Origin: Paracoccaceae bacterium
GTDB taxonomy: Bacteria; Pseudomonadota; Alphaproteobacteria; Rhodobacterales; Rhodobacteraceae
Assembly (NCBI GenBank): GCA_003567315.1
Contig: PWZT01000037.1
Coordinates: forward strand, 184,849 to 248,848
Direction: 5' to 3'
Length of the DNA: 64,000 nt
Positions 54,179 through 62,646 of this stretch are shown in pieces. Under the pieces are notes generated by a model. The model had not been told where the DNA came from. It made no database searches and saw only the letters and a list, made by a program, of their open reading frames with translations. The position numbers and the translations under genes are program-made. The stretch's first letter is position 1, and the number at the start of each line of letters is the position of its first letter.

Positions 54179-54253
54179 TCAGCTACACCCGCTCGTCCCG
54201 CCGCAGGTGTTGCACTTCATGCAGGTGCCGTTGCGCACCAGCGTGTAGTTGCC
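54179..54253 (-). repeat. Copy B of the 73-bp direct repeat (functional nrdJ 3' end)
   Basis: The last codons of the intact nrdJ gene, repeated at 53189-53263 with three substitutions. Together the two copies flank an AT-richer block of about 0.9 kb holding two genes. Confidence 0.9.
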
Positions 54254-57200
54254 ACATTCGCCGCAGGGGTCGCCCTCATAGCCCTGCATCCGGGCCTTGG
54301 TGCGGGCGTCCATCGGCGCGACGGTCACGGTCTCCGCACTTGCCTCATAGGCCACGGCTGTTGACCCGTCCGAGGCGAATGCCGCTGCCTGCCCGCCCTG
54401 CAACACCGTCAGCTCAGTCGGCAGCCGCTTGCGCAGATAACCGGTGGAGCTGATCTGGCGCAGCACTTCCAGCGAACGGGTGGCCGCTTCATCCGACGGC
54501 TCCGCGACATTGGCCACGCCCTCATTCTCGCCTGCGCCCAGATCGTCAAACGCTGTTCCCGCCGGTTTGACATGCGCCAGATCGGTGCGGTCGAGATAGC
54601 TCACCGCCAGTTCGCGGAAGATATAGTCGAGGATCGAGGTTGCGTTCTTGATGCTGTCGTTGCCCTGCACCATGCCCGCAGGCTCGAAGCGCGTGAAGGT
54701 GAAGGCGTCCACGAACTCCTCCAGCGGCACGCCATATTGCAGACCCACCGACACGGCGATGGCGAAGTTGTTCATCATCGCCCGGAAGCCCGCGCCTTCC
54801 TTGTGCATGTCGATGAAGATCTCGCCCAGCTTGCCGTCGCCGTATTCGCCCGTGCGCAGATAGACCTTGTGCCCGCCGACGATGGCTTTCTGCGTGTAGC
54901 CCTTGCGCCGTTCGGGCAGTTTCTCGCGCGCGCGGCGGACCACTTCCTTGACGATCACCTTCTCGACGATCTTCTCGGCAATCACCTGCGCCTTTTGCTG
55001 CGGCGCGCCGGATTCGAGGATTTCCTCGGCCTCCTCGTCATCCTCGATCAGCGCGGCGGCGAGCGGCTGGCTGAGCTTGGAGCCATCGCGGTAGAGCGCA
55101 TTGGCCTTGATGCCCAGCGACCAGCTCAGCTCATAGGCGGCCAGCGTTTCCTCGATCGTGGCCGAATTCGGCATGTTGATGGTCTTGGAAATCGCCCCCG
55201 AGATGAAGCTCTGCGCGGCGGCCATCATGTGAATATGGCTGTCCACCGACAGGAAGCGCGTGCCCTTCTTGCCGCAGGGATTGGCGCAGTCGAAGACACC
55301 GTAATGCTCGGGCTTGAGATGTGGTGCACCCTCAAGCGTCATCGTGCCGCAGACATGGTCATTCGCGGCCTCGATCTGCGCGCGGGTAAAGCCCAGATGC
55401 CGCAGCATGTCGAAGGTCGGGTTGTTCAACTCCGCCGCCGGAATGCCCAGCGTCTCGCGGCAGAAAGCCTCGCCCAGCGTCCACTGGTTGAAGACAAAGC
55501 GGATGTCGAAGGCAGAGGGCAGCGCGGCCTCGACCTTGGCGATTTCCTCCGCCCCGAAGCCATGCCCGATCAGGCTGGTATGGTTGATCCCCGGCGCCTG
55601 CCCGAGCGAGCCGTGACCCACCGCATAGGCGATGATCTCACCGATCTCGCTTTCGCGATAGCCCAGCTTGCGCAGCGCCGCAGGAACCGACTGGTTGATA
55701 ATCTTGAAATACCCGCCACCTGCCAGCTTCTTGAACTTCACCAGCGCGAAATCTGGCTCGATGCCGGTCGTGTCGCAATCCATCACCAGTCCGATCGTGC
55801 CGGTGGGTGCGATGACAGTGGCCTGCGCATTGCGGTAACCATGCTTTTCGCCAAGGCCAAGCGCCTCGTCCCAGGCCGCCCGCGCCAGCGTCACCAGCCG
55901 CGCATCAGGGCAGTTGGAGGCGTCAAGCGCAACAGGCGCGACATTCACATCCTCGTAGCTGTCGTCACCATGCGCTGCGCGACGATGGTTGCGGATCACG
56001 CGCAGCATGTGGTCGGCGTTTTTCGCATAGCCCGGGAACGCCCCCAACTCTGCTGCCATCTCGGCCGAAGTCGCATAGGACACGCCCGTCATCAGCGCGG
56101 TCAGCGCCCCGCAGAGCGCGCGGCCCTCGTCGGAATCGTAGCCGAAGCCCATATTCATCAAGAGCCCGCCGATATTGGCATAGCCCAGCCCCAGCGTGCG
56201 GAACTCGTAGGAGCGCTGCGCGATCTCGCGCGACGGGAACTGCGCCATCATCACGCTGATCTCGAGCGTGATTGTCCAGAGCCGCGTTGCATGCATATAG
56301 GCTTCGGCGTCGAAGCGCTTGCCGTCGTAGAATTTCAGCAGGTTAATCGAGGCAAGATTGCAGGCCGTGTCATCGAGGAACATGTATTCCGAGCACGGGT
56401 TCGAGCCCCGGATCGCTCCATCCGCCGGACAGGTATGCCAACTATTGACCGTGTCGTGGAACTGGATGCCCGGATCGGCGCAGGCCCATGCGGCATGGCC
56501 AACCTGCTCCCACAACTCGCGCGCCTTCACGGTCTTGGCGACCTTGCCATCAGTGCGGCGCAGAAGCTCCCATTCGGCATCGTCGCGCACGGCCTTGAGG
56601 AAAGCATCGGTCACGCGCACCGAGTTGTTAGAATTCTGGCCCGAAACCGTGACATAGGCTTCCGAGTCCCAGTCGGTGTCATAGGTCGGGAATTCGATGC
56701 TGTCATAGCCTTGGCGGGCATATTGCAGCACGCGGCCGACATAAGTTTCGGGGATCATGGCCTTCTTTGCAGCCTTGATCGCCCCTTTCAAAGCAGGGTT
56801 TCGGGCGGGGTCAACGGCATCCTCCGTGCTGCCGTCCCATGCCCGGATCGCGCCGAAAATATCGTTCAGACGCGCTTCGTGCAATTTGGATCCGGCAACA
56901 AGAGAGGCGACCTTCTGTTCTTCGATCACCTTCCAGTTGATGAATTCCTCGATATCGGGATGGTCCATGTCACAGATAACCATCTTGGCCGCGCGGCGCG
57001 TGGTCCCGCCCGACTTGATCGCGCCCGCGGCCCGATCACCGATTTTCAGGAAACCCATCAACCCGGAGGATTTACCGCCGCCCGACAGTTTCTCGCCTTC
57101 CCCACGCAGCGAGCTGAAATTGGTCCCTGTCCCGGAACCATATTTGAACAGGCGCGCCTCACGCACCCAGAGATCCATGATCCCGCCGTCATTGACCAGA

Positions 57201-57820
57201 TCATCGCTGACGGACTGGATGAAACAGGCATGCGGCTGGGGGTGTTCATAGCTTGATTTCGACTTCACCAGTTCATGGGTGAAGGGGTCGACATAGAAAT
57301 GCCCCTGGCTCGGCCCGTCGATGCCATAGGCCCAGTGCAGGCCAGTGTTGAACCATTGCGGGCTGTTGGGCGCGGCCATCTGCGCGGCGAGCATGAAGCG
57401 CATCTCGTCGAAATAGGCGCTCGCGTCGGACTCGGTGGCGAAATAGCCGCCCTTCCAGCCCCAGTAGCACCATGCGCCCGCCAGCCGGTCGAACACCTGC
57501 TTGGCCGAGGTCTCGCCGATATAGCGCTCCTCTTCGGGCAGCTCTGCCAACGCCTCTTCATCGGCCACCGAGCGCCACAGGAATTCGGGCACGCCGTCTT
57601 CCGCCACGGGCTTCAGCCGCGCGGGCACACCAGCCTTGCGGAAATATTTCTGCGCGATCACGTCCGAGGCGACCTGGCTCCAGCTCTTCGGCACCTCGAC
57701 CTTGTCATTGCGGAACACAACCGTCCCGTCCGGGTTTCGGATCTCGGAAATGGTCGTGGTAAATTCCAGCGCCGCATATGCGTCTTCCCCTGCCGTCGTG
57801 AAATGCCGCTCGATGATCAT
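54179..57820 (-). CDS. nrdJ: Adenosylcobalamin-dependent (class II) ribonucleoside-diphosphate reductase
   Basis: Makes deoxyribonucleotides with a coenzyme-B12-derived thiyl radical and needs no oxygen. The 1213-aa single-chain enzyme shows [15 protein letters not shown], an active-site region with NPCSEY (about residue 400) and the finger-loop Cys, [19 protein letters not shown] (quoted in part), and a C-terminal four-Cys tail ([10 protein letters not shown] ... CMKCNTCGG) that relays reductant. Start MIIERHFTT follows GAAGGG. Its 3' end is duplicated at 53 kb. Two NrdR-like boxes lie upstream. Confidence 0.95.
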   Translation of the reverse strand: MIIERHFTTAGEDAYAALEFTTTISEIRNPDGTVVFRNDKVEVPKSWSQVASDVIAQKYFRKAGVPARLKPVAEDGVPEFLWRSVADEEALAELPEEERYIGETSAKQVFDRLAGAWCYWGWKGGYFATESDASAYFDEMRFMLAAQMAAPNSPQWFNTGLHWAYGIDGPSQGHFYVDPFTHELVKSKSSYEHPQPHACFIQSVSDDLVNDGGIMDLWVREARLFKYGSGTGTNFSSLRGEGEKLSGGGKSSGLMGFLKIGDRAAGAIKSGGTTRRAAKMVICDMDHPDIEEFINWKVIEEQKVASLVAGSKLHEARLNDIFGAIRAWDGSTEDAVDPARNPALKGAIKAAKKAMIPETYVGRVLQYARQGYDSIEFPTYDTDWDSEAYVTVSGQNSNNSVRVTDAFLKAVRDDAEWELLRRTDGKVAKTVKARELWEQVGHAAWACADPGIQFHDTVNSWHTCPADGAIRGSNPCSEYMFLDDTACNLASINLLKFYDGKRFDAEAYMHATRLWTITLEISVMMAQFPSREIAQRSYEFRTLGLGYANIGGLLMNMGFGYDSDEGRALCGALTALMTGVSYATSAEMAAELGAFPGYAKNADHMLRVIRNHRRAAHGDDSYEDVNVAPVALDASNCPDARLVTLARAAWDEALGLGEKHGYRNAQATVIAPTGTIGLVMDCDTTGIEPDFALVKFKKLAGGGYFKIINQSVPAALRKLGYRESEIGEIIAYAVGHGSLGQAPGINHTSLIGHGFGAEEIAKVEAALPSAFDIRFVFNQWTLGEAFCRETLGIPAAELNNPTFDMLRHLGFTRAQIEAANDHVCGTMTLEGAPHLKPEHYGVFDCANPCGKKGTRFLSVDSHIHMMAAAQSFISGAISKTINMPNSATIEETLAAYELSWSLGIKANALYRDGSKLSQPLAAALIEDDEEAEEILESGAPQQKAQVIAEKIVEKVIVKEVVRRAREKLPERRKGYTQKAIVGGHKVYLRTGEYGDGKLGEIFIDMHKEGAGFRAMMNNFAIAVSVGLQYGVPLEEFVDAFTFTRFEPAGMVQGNDSIKNATSILDYIFRELAVSYLDRTDLAHVKPAGTAFDDLGAGENEGVANVAEPSDEAATRSLEVLRQISSTGYLRKRLPTELTVLQGGQAAAFASDGSTAVAYEASAETVTVAPMDARTKARMQGYEGDPCGECGNYTLVRNGTCMKCNTCGGTSGCS

Positions 57821-57995
57821 GTGCCTATCGCCCTTCGTTCTCTGACCCGTGTTCCGCCGTTTCCCGGCATGTGTGTCGCGGCTCAACGCGGCCCGGACTC
57901 GCACCTCCGACCACATGCCGACCGGAGGAGACCGGCGACAGATGCGACAGGATGGCGTAATATCTGAGCCGCGCCCCACTGCTGATTGAGCTTCA

Positions 57996-58042
57996 AACCA
58001 TATGTAGTGGTGGTGGCTGCGACAGGACACAATCTGGCGTAT
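57996..58042 (-). promoter_or_regulatory. Tandem NrdR-like boxes upstream of nrdJ
   Basis: Two 16-bp sites, 57996-58011 and 58027-58042, match the palindromic NrdR consensus acaCwAtATaTwGtgt at about 12 and 11 positions. Their centres are 31 bp apart, the three-turn spacing usual for NrdR pairs. NrdR represses ribonucleotide reductase genes when dATP is high. The second box is the weaker; binding is inferred. The rest of the 391 bp up to the tRNA shows only the terminator at 58175. Confidence 0.5.
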
Positions 58043-58174
58043 AATCGGGGTAGGCGTCAACGAAAAAGATGGCGGCACGCGCGAGAAAATTCACTTGACC
58101 TTAACACCTTTCGTGACAGCGCGGATAAACCCCTGAAACGACTCAAAAGTTAACGTCGGCACGCGCCAGAACGC

Positions 58175-58208
58175 AAAAAGACCGTTGCCCCGAGGCAACG
58201 GTCTTTTT
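58175..58208 (-). terminator. Intrinsic terminator of the tRNA-Gly gene
   Basis: A perfect 15-bp inverted repeat (58175-58189 with 58194-58208, loop of 4) with A5 and T5 at its ends. It lies 3 bp past the 3' end of the tRNA on the minus strand and would work in both directions. Confidence 0.9.
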
Positions 58209-58211
58209 GAT

Positions 58212-58286
58212 TGGAGCGGGCGATGAGATTCGAACTCACGACCCTTACCTTGGCAAGGTAATGCTCTACCCCTGAGCTACGCCCGC
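58212..58286 (-). tRNA. tRNA-Gly (anticodon GCC)
   Basis: A full cloverleaf on the minus strand: acceptor GCGGGCG/CGCCCGC, D arm GCTC/GAGC, anticodon stem TTACC/GGTAA around TTGCCAA, T arm GTGAG-TTCGAAT-CTCAT, discriminator T and an encoded CCA. Anticodon GCC reads GGC/GGT glycine codons. It is a single gene with its own terminator. No repeat of its 3' end was seen nearby, so it is not an obvious integration site here. Confidence 0.96.
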
Positions 58287-58448
58287 TTCCTACAGCGTGT
58301 CGGCGATTTACAAACTATCCAGCGCCCCTGCAAGAGCGAAATCGGCCTCGCCGCGATTTTTTCACCCGGCCCGGCGGGTTCACAAACGGTTTACATTTCT
58401 AACCTACTCTAACGCCATTGCGTGGTTTCACGACAGGGACAGGGCATC

Positions 58449-58682
58449 ATGCAGCGACATCTGACCGACAGTTTTTCCAATCGCTACAGCGCTGAGGTGC
58501 AAATCCTGCGCGACCTGCGCGTCTTGCGCCAACTCGAGGGCGCCATCGACGACCCCGCGTCCGACCCGGCACCAAGTGCAGACCGCATGGGCGGACGCGG
58601 CGCCTTCCAGAACCGATACATCGCGCGGGCATTGGGTCTTGCCCTGCGCGATGTCAGTCGCGGAAATGTCGGCTGTCCTTGA
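58449..58682 (+). CDS. Small protein of unknown function
   Basis: A 77-aa predicted protein, RHLTDSFSNRYSAEVQILRD at the N-terminus then a likely helical LRQLEGAIDD stretch. Its 3' end overlaps the convergent J-domain gene by 29 bp. It is the better of two overlapping frames here because GACAGG precedes the ATG and the N-terminal half looks like an amphipathic helix rather than random G+C-rich translation. No family recognised. Confidence 0.45.
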   Translation: MQRHLTDSFSNRYSAEVQILRDLRVLRQLEGAIDDPASDPAPSADRMGGRGAFQNRYIARALGLALRDVSRGNVGCP

Positions 58683-59289
58683 TCTGGTCCCAGGCCCAGA
58701 CAACCTCTTGCAGCCGGTCTTCATCGCTGCGCGCCCCCGCGTTGCGGTCCGGATGCAGGTCCTTCACCATGCTCTTGTATTGCTTGCGAATCTCTGAACG
58801 CGACCAGGTGTCGCGCGCGTCCAGGATTTCCAGCGCCTTGCGTTCGGTCGGCGGCAACTTGCGCGTGCCGCCCACGCGTGCGCGGCGGCCGGGATTTTGC
58901 GTCGCCTTCTCGCCCAACACCTGATGCGGATCCTCGATTCCGAGGCGTTGCCAGGCCAGTTGCTCATCATCGCGGCCCAGCGGTTTGCTGGCCCGCCCCC
59001 AGACCCGATCACGCTCCATTTCATCAAGCATCTCGGCCTCGGTCTGGCCCTCGAAATAGTTCCACTTCAGATTGTATTCGCGCGCATGATCCTTGCAGAA
59101 CCACAAATATTCATTGAGCTGATCCGGTGATTTCGGGCAGCGATATTTGCCATCCTCCGTGCAGCCCGGATGCTCGCATTGCCGCACCGATGTCTCCCAC
59201 GCGCCCGACATCCCCCGGCGCCCGCGCGCGCGCTTCTTCTTGTCGCTCGAGGCACGAATATCGAAATCGAATAAGGGTTTGCGGTCCAT
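58654..59289 (-). CDS. J-domain (DnaJ-like) protein with N-terminal Cys/His cluster
   Basis: A 211-aa co-chaperone: N-terminal region with CEHPGC, YRCP and FCKDH, spaced like a zinc-binding site (about residues 38-70), an acidic linker, then a C-terminal J-domain (about 145-208) with KSMVKDLHPDRN (the HPD motif) that would stimulate a DnaK-type ATPase. The J-domain at the C-terminus separates it from classical DnaJ. Its client is unknown. bolA is divergent. Confidence 0.88.
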   Translation of the reverse strand: MDRKPLFDFDIRASSDKKKRARGRRGMSGAWETSVRQCEHPGCTEDGKYRCPKSPDQLNEYLWFCKDHAREYNLKWNYFEGQTEAEMLDEMERDRVWGRASKPLGRDDEQLAWQRLGIEDPHQVLGEKATQNPGRRARVGGTRKLPPTERKALEILDARDTWSRSEIRKQYKSMVKDLHPDRNAGARSDEDRLQEVVWAWDQIKDSRHFRD

Positions 59290-59408
59290 AGTGCATCCTG
59301 AAACGTCATCATCTTTCCCGGCGCCGGAAAGAGCGGTCCAGCCCTTCCCAACACGGAGGCGACACCTTAGATATCTTTATCGAATGTTTGAAGAGGCAAG
59401 TGATCAAG

Positions 59409-59666
59409 ATGCGGATTTGTGATGAGATCGAAGCGCGGCTCCAGACGGCATTCGATCCGCGCCAACTGGAGGTGGAGGATGACAGCGAGAGCCATCGCGG
59501 TCATAGCGGCTGGCGCGAAGGGGGCGAGACGCATTTCAGTGTGAGAATCCGCGCGGAGGCCTTCGCCGAGATGTCACGGCTTCAACGGCACCGCGCCGTG
59601 CATGCCGCCCTCGGGCCGCAGCTTGTCGAACGCATCCATGCGCTGGCGCTCGATATCGACGCCTGA
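59409..59666 (+). CDS. bolA: BolA-family protein
   Basis: An 85-aa BolA protein: ICDEIEARLQTAFDPRQLEV, the conserved SESHRGHSGWREG loop (about residues 29-41) with the His that shares Fe-S ligation with monothiol glutaredoxin, and the FSVRIRAEAFAEMSRLQRHR helix (quoted in part) for nucleic-acid or partner binding. Length is typical. ATG preferred over an upstream in-frame TTG. Role in iron-sulphur trafficking and iron sensing is from the family. Confidence 0.93.
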   Translation: MRICDEIEARLQTAFDPRQLEVEDDSESHRGHSGWREGGETHFSVRIRAEAFAEMSRLQRHRAVHAALGPQLVERIHALALDIDA

Positions 59667-59686
59667 TCCCGGACCGGCAGGCACGA

Positions 59687-60061
59687 TTACTCGTCCCGGC
59701 GCGTCACGAATTGCGGCTCGCGGCGTGTGTCGTGGATCGCACGCTCTTCCCCTGCCGGGGCGAAACTCGGCTCCGGGGCACTATGGGGTTGGCTCTGGCT
59801 GGTCATCGCCCGCTCGGCCAGCGCTTCGGCCTTGGTCCTGCGGAAAATCAGCAGATGGTTCTGCACGACCGTCGTGCCGGTCAAACCCTTGCGCTCTTCG
59901 CTGGGAAGGCACTCGCTGCGCCAATATTCCCACCCCTCGACCGCGAGTTCATTCAGCAGGCTCGTCAGCTCATGCGCATACCGTTCGGCAGGGGTTTTCA
60001 GCCCCCTGACCTTTTGCCCACGGCGCGGGGCTGGCAGGGCGAGATACTCGTGAAGCGACAT
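59687..60061 (-). CDS. DUF4177-type small protein
   Basis: A 124-aa protein whose N-terminal 75 residues (RYAHELTSLLNELAVEGWEYW) follow the DUF4177 pattern of a helix then GWE, with a variable Pro/Ser-rich, charged C-terminal tail. No enzymatic motif. Function not known; convergent with bolA. Confidence 0.65.
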   Translation of the reverse strand: MSLHEYLALPAPRRGQKVRGLKTPAERYAHELTSLLNELAVEGWEYWRSECLPSEERKGLTGTTVVQNHLLIFRRTKAEALAERAMTSQSQPHSAPEPSFAPAGEERAIHDTRREPQFVTRRDE

Positions 60062-60148
60062 TGGCGACCCTTCGATGGCGGAGACCCAGAGTGAACGCGC
60101 GTAGCCCTATCCCAGTCTGCCACGCCGCGCAACCTCGACCGCACCAGC

Positions 60149-60712
60149 TCAAGGCTGGGTCTTGCCAAGCTCCCTTGCATGCAGCCATGCAGCATGTTGC
60201 GGCGCGCGCTTCGTGCGCGACCATTCCTCCAACATATCCCATTTCACCGTATCCAGCCGCGCCAGAAGCGCTTCTTCTTCCGGGTCCGGGCAGGCGAGTT
60301 CCACGCGATGCCCGTTCGGATCGAAGAAGTAGATCGAGTGAAAGATCGAATGATCCGTCACGCCAAGGACTTCGACACCGTTGGCTTCCAGATGCGCCTT
60401 GAACGCGATCAGCGTGTCGCGGTCCTGCACCTTGAAGGCAATATGCTGCACCCAGGCGGGCGTGTTCGGATCGCGGCCCATCTCGGGCTTGGTCGGCAAC
60501 TCGAAAAACGCCAGCACATTGCCCGCCCCTGCATCGAGGAAGACATGCATGTAGGGATCGGGTTCATGGGTCGATGGCACACGATCCTCGGCAATTGCGA
60601 GGACAAACTCCATCTTCAGCATCTGCGTGTAGAACTCGACTGTCTGCTTCGCATCGCGGCAGCGATAGGCAACATGGTGAATGCGGTCGATCTTCAACTC
60701 AGGGGCGGTCAT
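60149..60712 (-). CDS. VOC-family (glyoxalase/bleomycin-resistance) dioxygenase-like protein
   Basis: A 187-aa vicinal-oxygen-chelate protein: two beta-alpha-beta-beta-beta modules, with RIHHVAYRCRDAKQTVEF (first metal His) and WVQHIAFKVQDRDTLIAF (second), and a C-terminal FFDPNGHRVELACP (third, Glu). Members include ring-cleaving dioxygenases and glyoxalases. Start at MTAPELKID. It is divergent from a MarR-type gene, and an 18-bp inverted repeat lies in the shared promoter region; homologous pairs often handle aromatic acids. Confidence 0.85.
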   Translation of the reverse strand: MTAPELKIDRIHHVAYRCRDAKQTVEFYTQMLKMEFVLAIAEDRVPSTHEPDPYMHVFLDAGAGNVLAFFELPTKPEMGRDPNTPAWVQHIAFKVQDRDTLIAFKAHLEANGVEVLGVTDHSIFHSIYFFDPNGHRVELACPDPEEEALLARLDTVKWDMLEEWSRTKRAPQHAAWLHARELGKTQP

Positions 60713-60729
60713 CCCTATTCCCTCCAATA

Positions 60730-60747
60730 TTGTTGCAAATGAAATGA
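60730..60747. promoter_or_regulatory. Left arm of MarR-type operator inverted repeat
   Basis: This 18-bp sequence pairs with its reverse complement at 60787-60804 with a single mismatch. The two arms sit between the VOC and MarR start codons, next to one promoter each, as expected for two MarR-dimer operators. Binding is inferred. Confidence 0.6.
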
Positions 60748-60786
60748 TTACCGTTATGCTGGGGCCAGTCCATGATCCAGATCAAT

Positions 60787-60804
60787 TCATTTCATCTGCA
60801 ACAA
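60787..60804. promoter_or_regulatory. Right arm of MarR-type operator inverted repeat
   Basis: Reverse-complement partner of 60730-60747, one mismatch, ending 15 bp before the marR ATG. Position suggests autoregulation of the marR-type gene. Confidence 0.6.
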
Positions 60805-60819
60805 AAAAGAGCCCCGCCG

Positions 60820-61287
60820 ATGACGACCACCGCCAGACTTGAGGGCTTCTTTCCCTACAAGCTCGCCGTTGCAGCCGAAGCCTTCTCGCGCAGCCTGATG
60901 GCCGTTTACGGGCGCAGATACGGGTTGAGCCGCGAGGAATGGCGCCTGCTGTTTCTGCTGGCGGGGGTGGAGGAGATGACCTCGCTGGAACTCGGCCAGC
61001 GCACCACGCTCGACAAGGTGCAGGTCAGCAGAGCGGCGCAAAGGCTGGAGGAGAAGGGCCTGATCACGCGCGCCATCGCCCCGCGTGATCGCCGCTTGCG
61101 GCTCTATGCCTGCACCGAAGCCGGGCGCGCGCTGTTCGCGGAAATTCTGCCCCAGGTCGATGCCAGTGCGGAACAGATCCTGCAGGCCATGTCACCTGAT
61201 GACCGCGAAGCACTGCAGCGTGGATTAACCGCGCTGCTCGCGGCCATCGAACACATTCCCGAGGCAGAGCCTGACGCGGCGCAGTGA
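60820..61287 (+). CDS. MarR-family transcriptional regulator
   Basis: A 155-aa winged-helix dimer protein: SREEWRLLFLLAGVEEMTSLELG, DNA-recognition helix TLDKVQVSRAAQRLEEKG, wing ITRAIAPRDRRLRLY, and C-terminal dimerisation helices. Start MTTTARLEG at 60820 is chosen because the longer frame would run across the operator arm. It most likely represses the divergent VOC gene until an aromatic or related ligand binds. Confidence 0.92.
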   Translation: MTTTARLEGFFPYKLAVAAEAFSRSLMAVYGRRYGLSREEWRLLFLLAGVEEMTSLELGQRTTLDKVQVSRAAQRLEEKGLITRAIAPRDRRLRLYACTEAGRALFAEILPQVDASAEQILQAMSPDDREALQRGLTALLAAIEHIPEAEPDAAQ

Positions 61288-61394
61288 GCCGCGGGAAGTA
61301 ACTTCTATCTCGTCGACCGCGCCCGCGAATCGATAGAATTATGCGCAGGGCGCCTGAAAACGCCTGTTTGATATGCATCCTGTCAAATCTTGGC

Positions 61395-61425
61395 TTGACC
61401 CATCGATCGGAATCGGCGCTAAATT
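61395..61425 (+). promoter_or_regulatory. Promoter-like sequence for aapJ
   Basis: TTGACC (61395-61400) and a -10-like TAAATT (61420-61425, 19-bp spacer) lie 92 bp before the aapJ ATG. The leader then holds two small hairpins before the ribosome site. The spacer is longer than optimal. Confidence 0.35.
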
Positions 61426-61516
61426 GCCGACGTGCCGCTATGCAACAGTTCGCGGCCACAACTCCCGAAAGTCCGGGACAGACCGCCGCGAAGGCGGCGA
61501 CAACAGAGAGGTTGAA

Positions 61517-62536
61517 ATGAAAAAATCCGTATTCCTTGGCGCTGTGGCCTCCACAGCGCTCATTGCCGGAGCGGCGCAGGCCCAGCAGACGCTTGAATCC
61601 GTCATGGACCGGGGTGAGTTGAACTGCGGCGTCTCCACCGGGCTTGCCGGGTTCTCGGCGCCGGATGCCAACGGCGTTTGGCAGGGCTTCGACGTCGCAG
61701 TCTGCCGCGCGGTCGCAGCGGCAATTTTCGACGATCCGATGGCGGTCAATTTCGTGCCGACGACAGGCCAGACACGCTTCTCGGCGCTTGCCTCCGGCGA
61801 AGTCGACATGCTGGCGCGCAACACAACATGGACCTTCACGCGCGATGTCGAACTGCGCCTGACCTTTGTGGGCGTCAACTATTATGACGGTCAGGGCTTC
61901 ATGGTGAACCGCGAGATCGGCGTCAGCTCGGCGATGGAACTCGATGGCGCGACTGTCTGCATCCAGACCGGCACCACCACGGAGCTGAACCTCGCCGACT
62001 TCTTCCGCTCCAACAATATGGAGTATGAGCCGGTTCCGATCGAGACCAATGCCGAGGCGCAGCAGCAATATCTCGCCGGGGCCTGTGACGTCTACACGAC
62101 CGACGTATCCGGCCTCGCTGCGACGCGCGCAAGCTTCGAGACCCCGGATGATCACGTGATCCTTCCCGAGATCATCTCGAAAGAACCGCTCGGGCCCGTG
62201 GTCCGCGATGGCGACAAGAATTGGGAAGCGATCGTGCGCTGGACCCTGTTCGCGCTGGTGGCAGCGGAAGAGCTTGGCATCACCTCGGCCAATGTTGCGG
62301 AACTCGCACAGGGCACGGACAACCCCGAAACCAACCGCCTGCTCGGCTCTGAAGGCGAGATGGGCGCGCAACTCGGGCTCGACGCCGACTGGGCTGTGCG
62401 GGCGATTGCCGCTGGCGGAAATTACGGCGAAATCTTCGCCGCGAATATCGGCGATCAGACCCCGATTGGTCTCGCACGCGGGCTGAACGCGCTCTGGACC
62501 CAGGGCGGGCTGCAATACTCCATGCCCTTCCGGTGA
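61517..62536 (+). CDS. aapJ: Amino-acid ABC transporter substrate-binding protein AapJ/BztA
   Basis: A 339-aa periplasmic binding protein: signal peptide (LGAVASTALIAGAAQA, cleavage near residue 23), then the family N-terminus TLESVMDRGELNCGVSTGLAGF (quoted in part), TTGQTRFSALASGEVDMLARN, and CIQTGTTTELNLADFF. It collects a broad range of L-amino acids (general L-amino-acid/glutamate-glutamine-aspartate-asparagine type). GAGAGG precedes the ATG. First gene of an operon with two permeases following. Confidence 0.95.
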   Translation: MKKSVFLGAVASTALIAGAAQAQQTLESVMDRGELNCGVSTGLAGFSAPDANGVWQGFDVAVCRAVAAAIFDDPMAVNFVPTTGQTRFSALASGEVDMLARNTTWTFTRDVELRLTFVGVNYYDGQGFMVNREIGVSSAMELDGATVCIQTGTTTELNLADFFRSNNMEYEPVPIETNAEAQQQYLAGACDVYTTDVSGLAATRASFETPDDHVILPEIISKEPLGPVVRDGDKNWEAIVRWTLFALVAAEELGITSANVAELAQGTDNPETNRLLGSEGEMGAQLGLDADWAVRAIAAGGNYGEIFAANIGDQTPIGLARGLNALWTQGGLQYSMPFR

Positions 62537-62547
62537 TCCCAACCCTG

Positions 62548-62571
62548 AACGCGCGCCTCCGGGCGCGCGTT
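62548..62571 (+). terminator. Stem-loop after aapJ
   Basis: A perfect 10-bp stem (62548-62557 with 62562-62571) and TCCG tetraloop starts 12 bp after the aapJ stop, followed only by TCCTG. Such hairpins after binding-protein genes usually protect the upstream message and lower permease expression rather than end all transcription. Confidence 0.75.
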
Positions 62572-62646
62572 TCCTGATCAATATCTTTTCAGAGATCCGG
62601 CTAATGTTGATGGCGCCGCGTCCGCCGCGCGTGTCAGGAGAGTGTG

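Noticed and set aside
54572..57256. An 894-codon open frame on the plus strand opposite nrdJ
   Set aside because: It mirrors the codon pattern of the strongly coding minus strand, is His/Arg-rich and shows no family motif. A shadow of nrdJ in G+C-rich DNA.
57821..58174. Cobalamin riboswitch upstream of the B12-dependent nrdJ
   Set aside because: No B12-box-like conserved core or long structured leader was recognised; only NrdR-like boxes are visible. A covariance search would settle it.
58212..58286. tRNA-Gly as an attachment site for the nearby cassette
   Set aside because: No duplicate of the tRNA 3' end was found, and the cassette repeats belong to nrdJ instead.
58428..58724. A 98-codon minus-strand frame opposite the small gene at 58449
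   Set aside because: It runs through the start of the plus-strand gene, overlaps the end of the J-domain gene and has a weaker start region.
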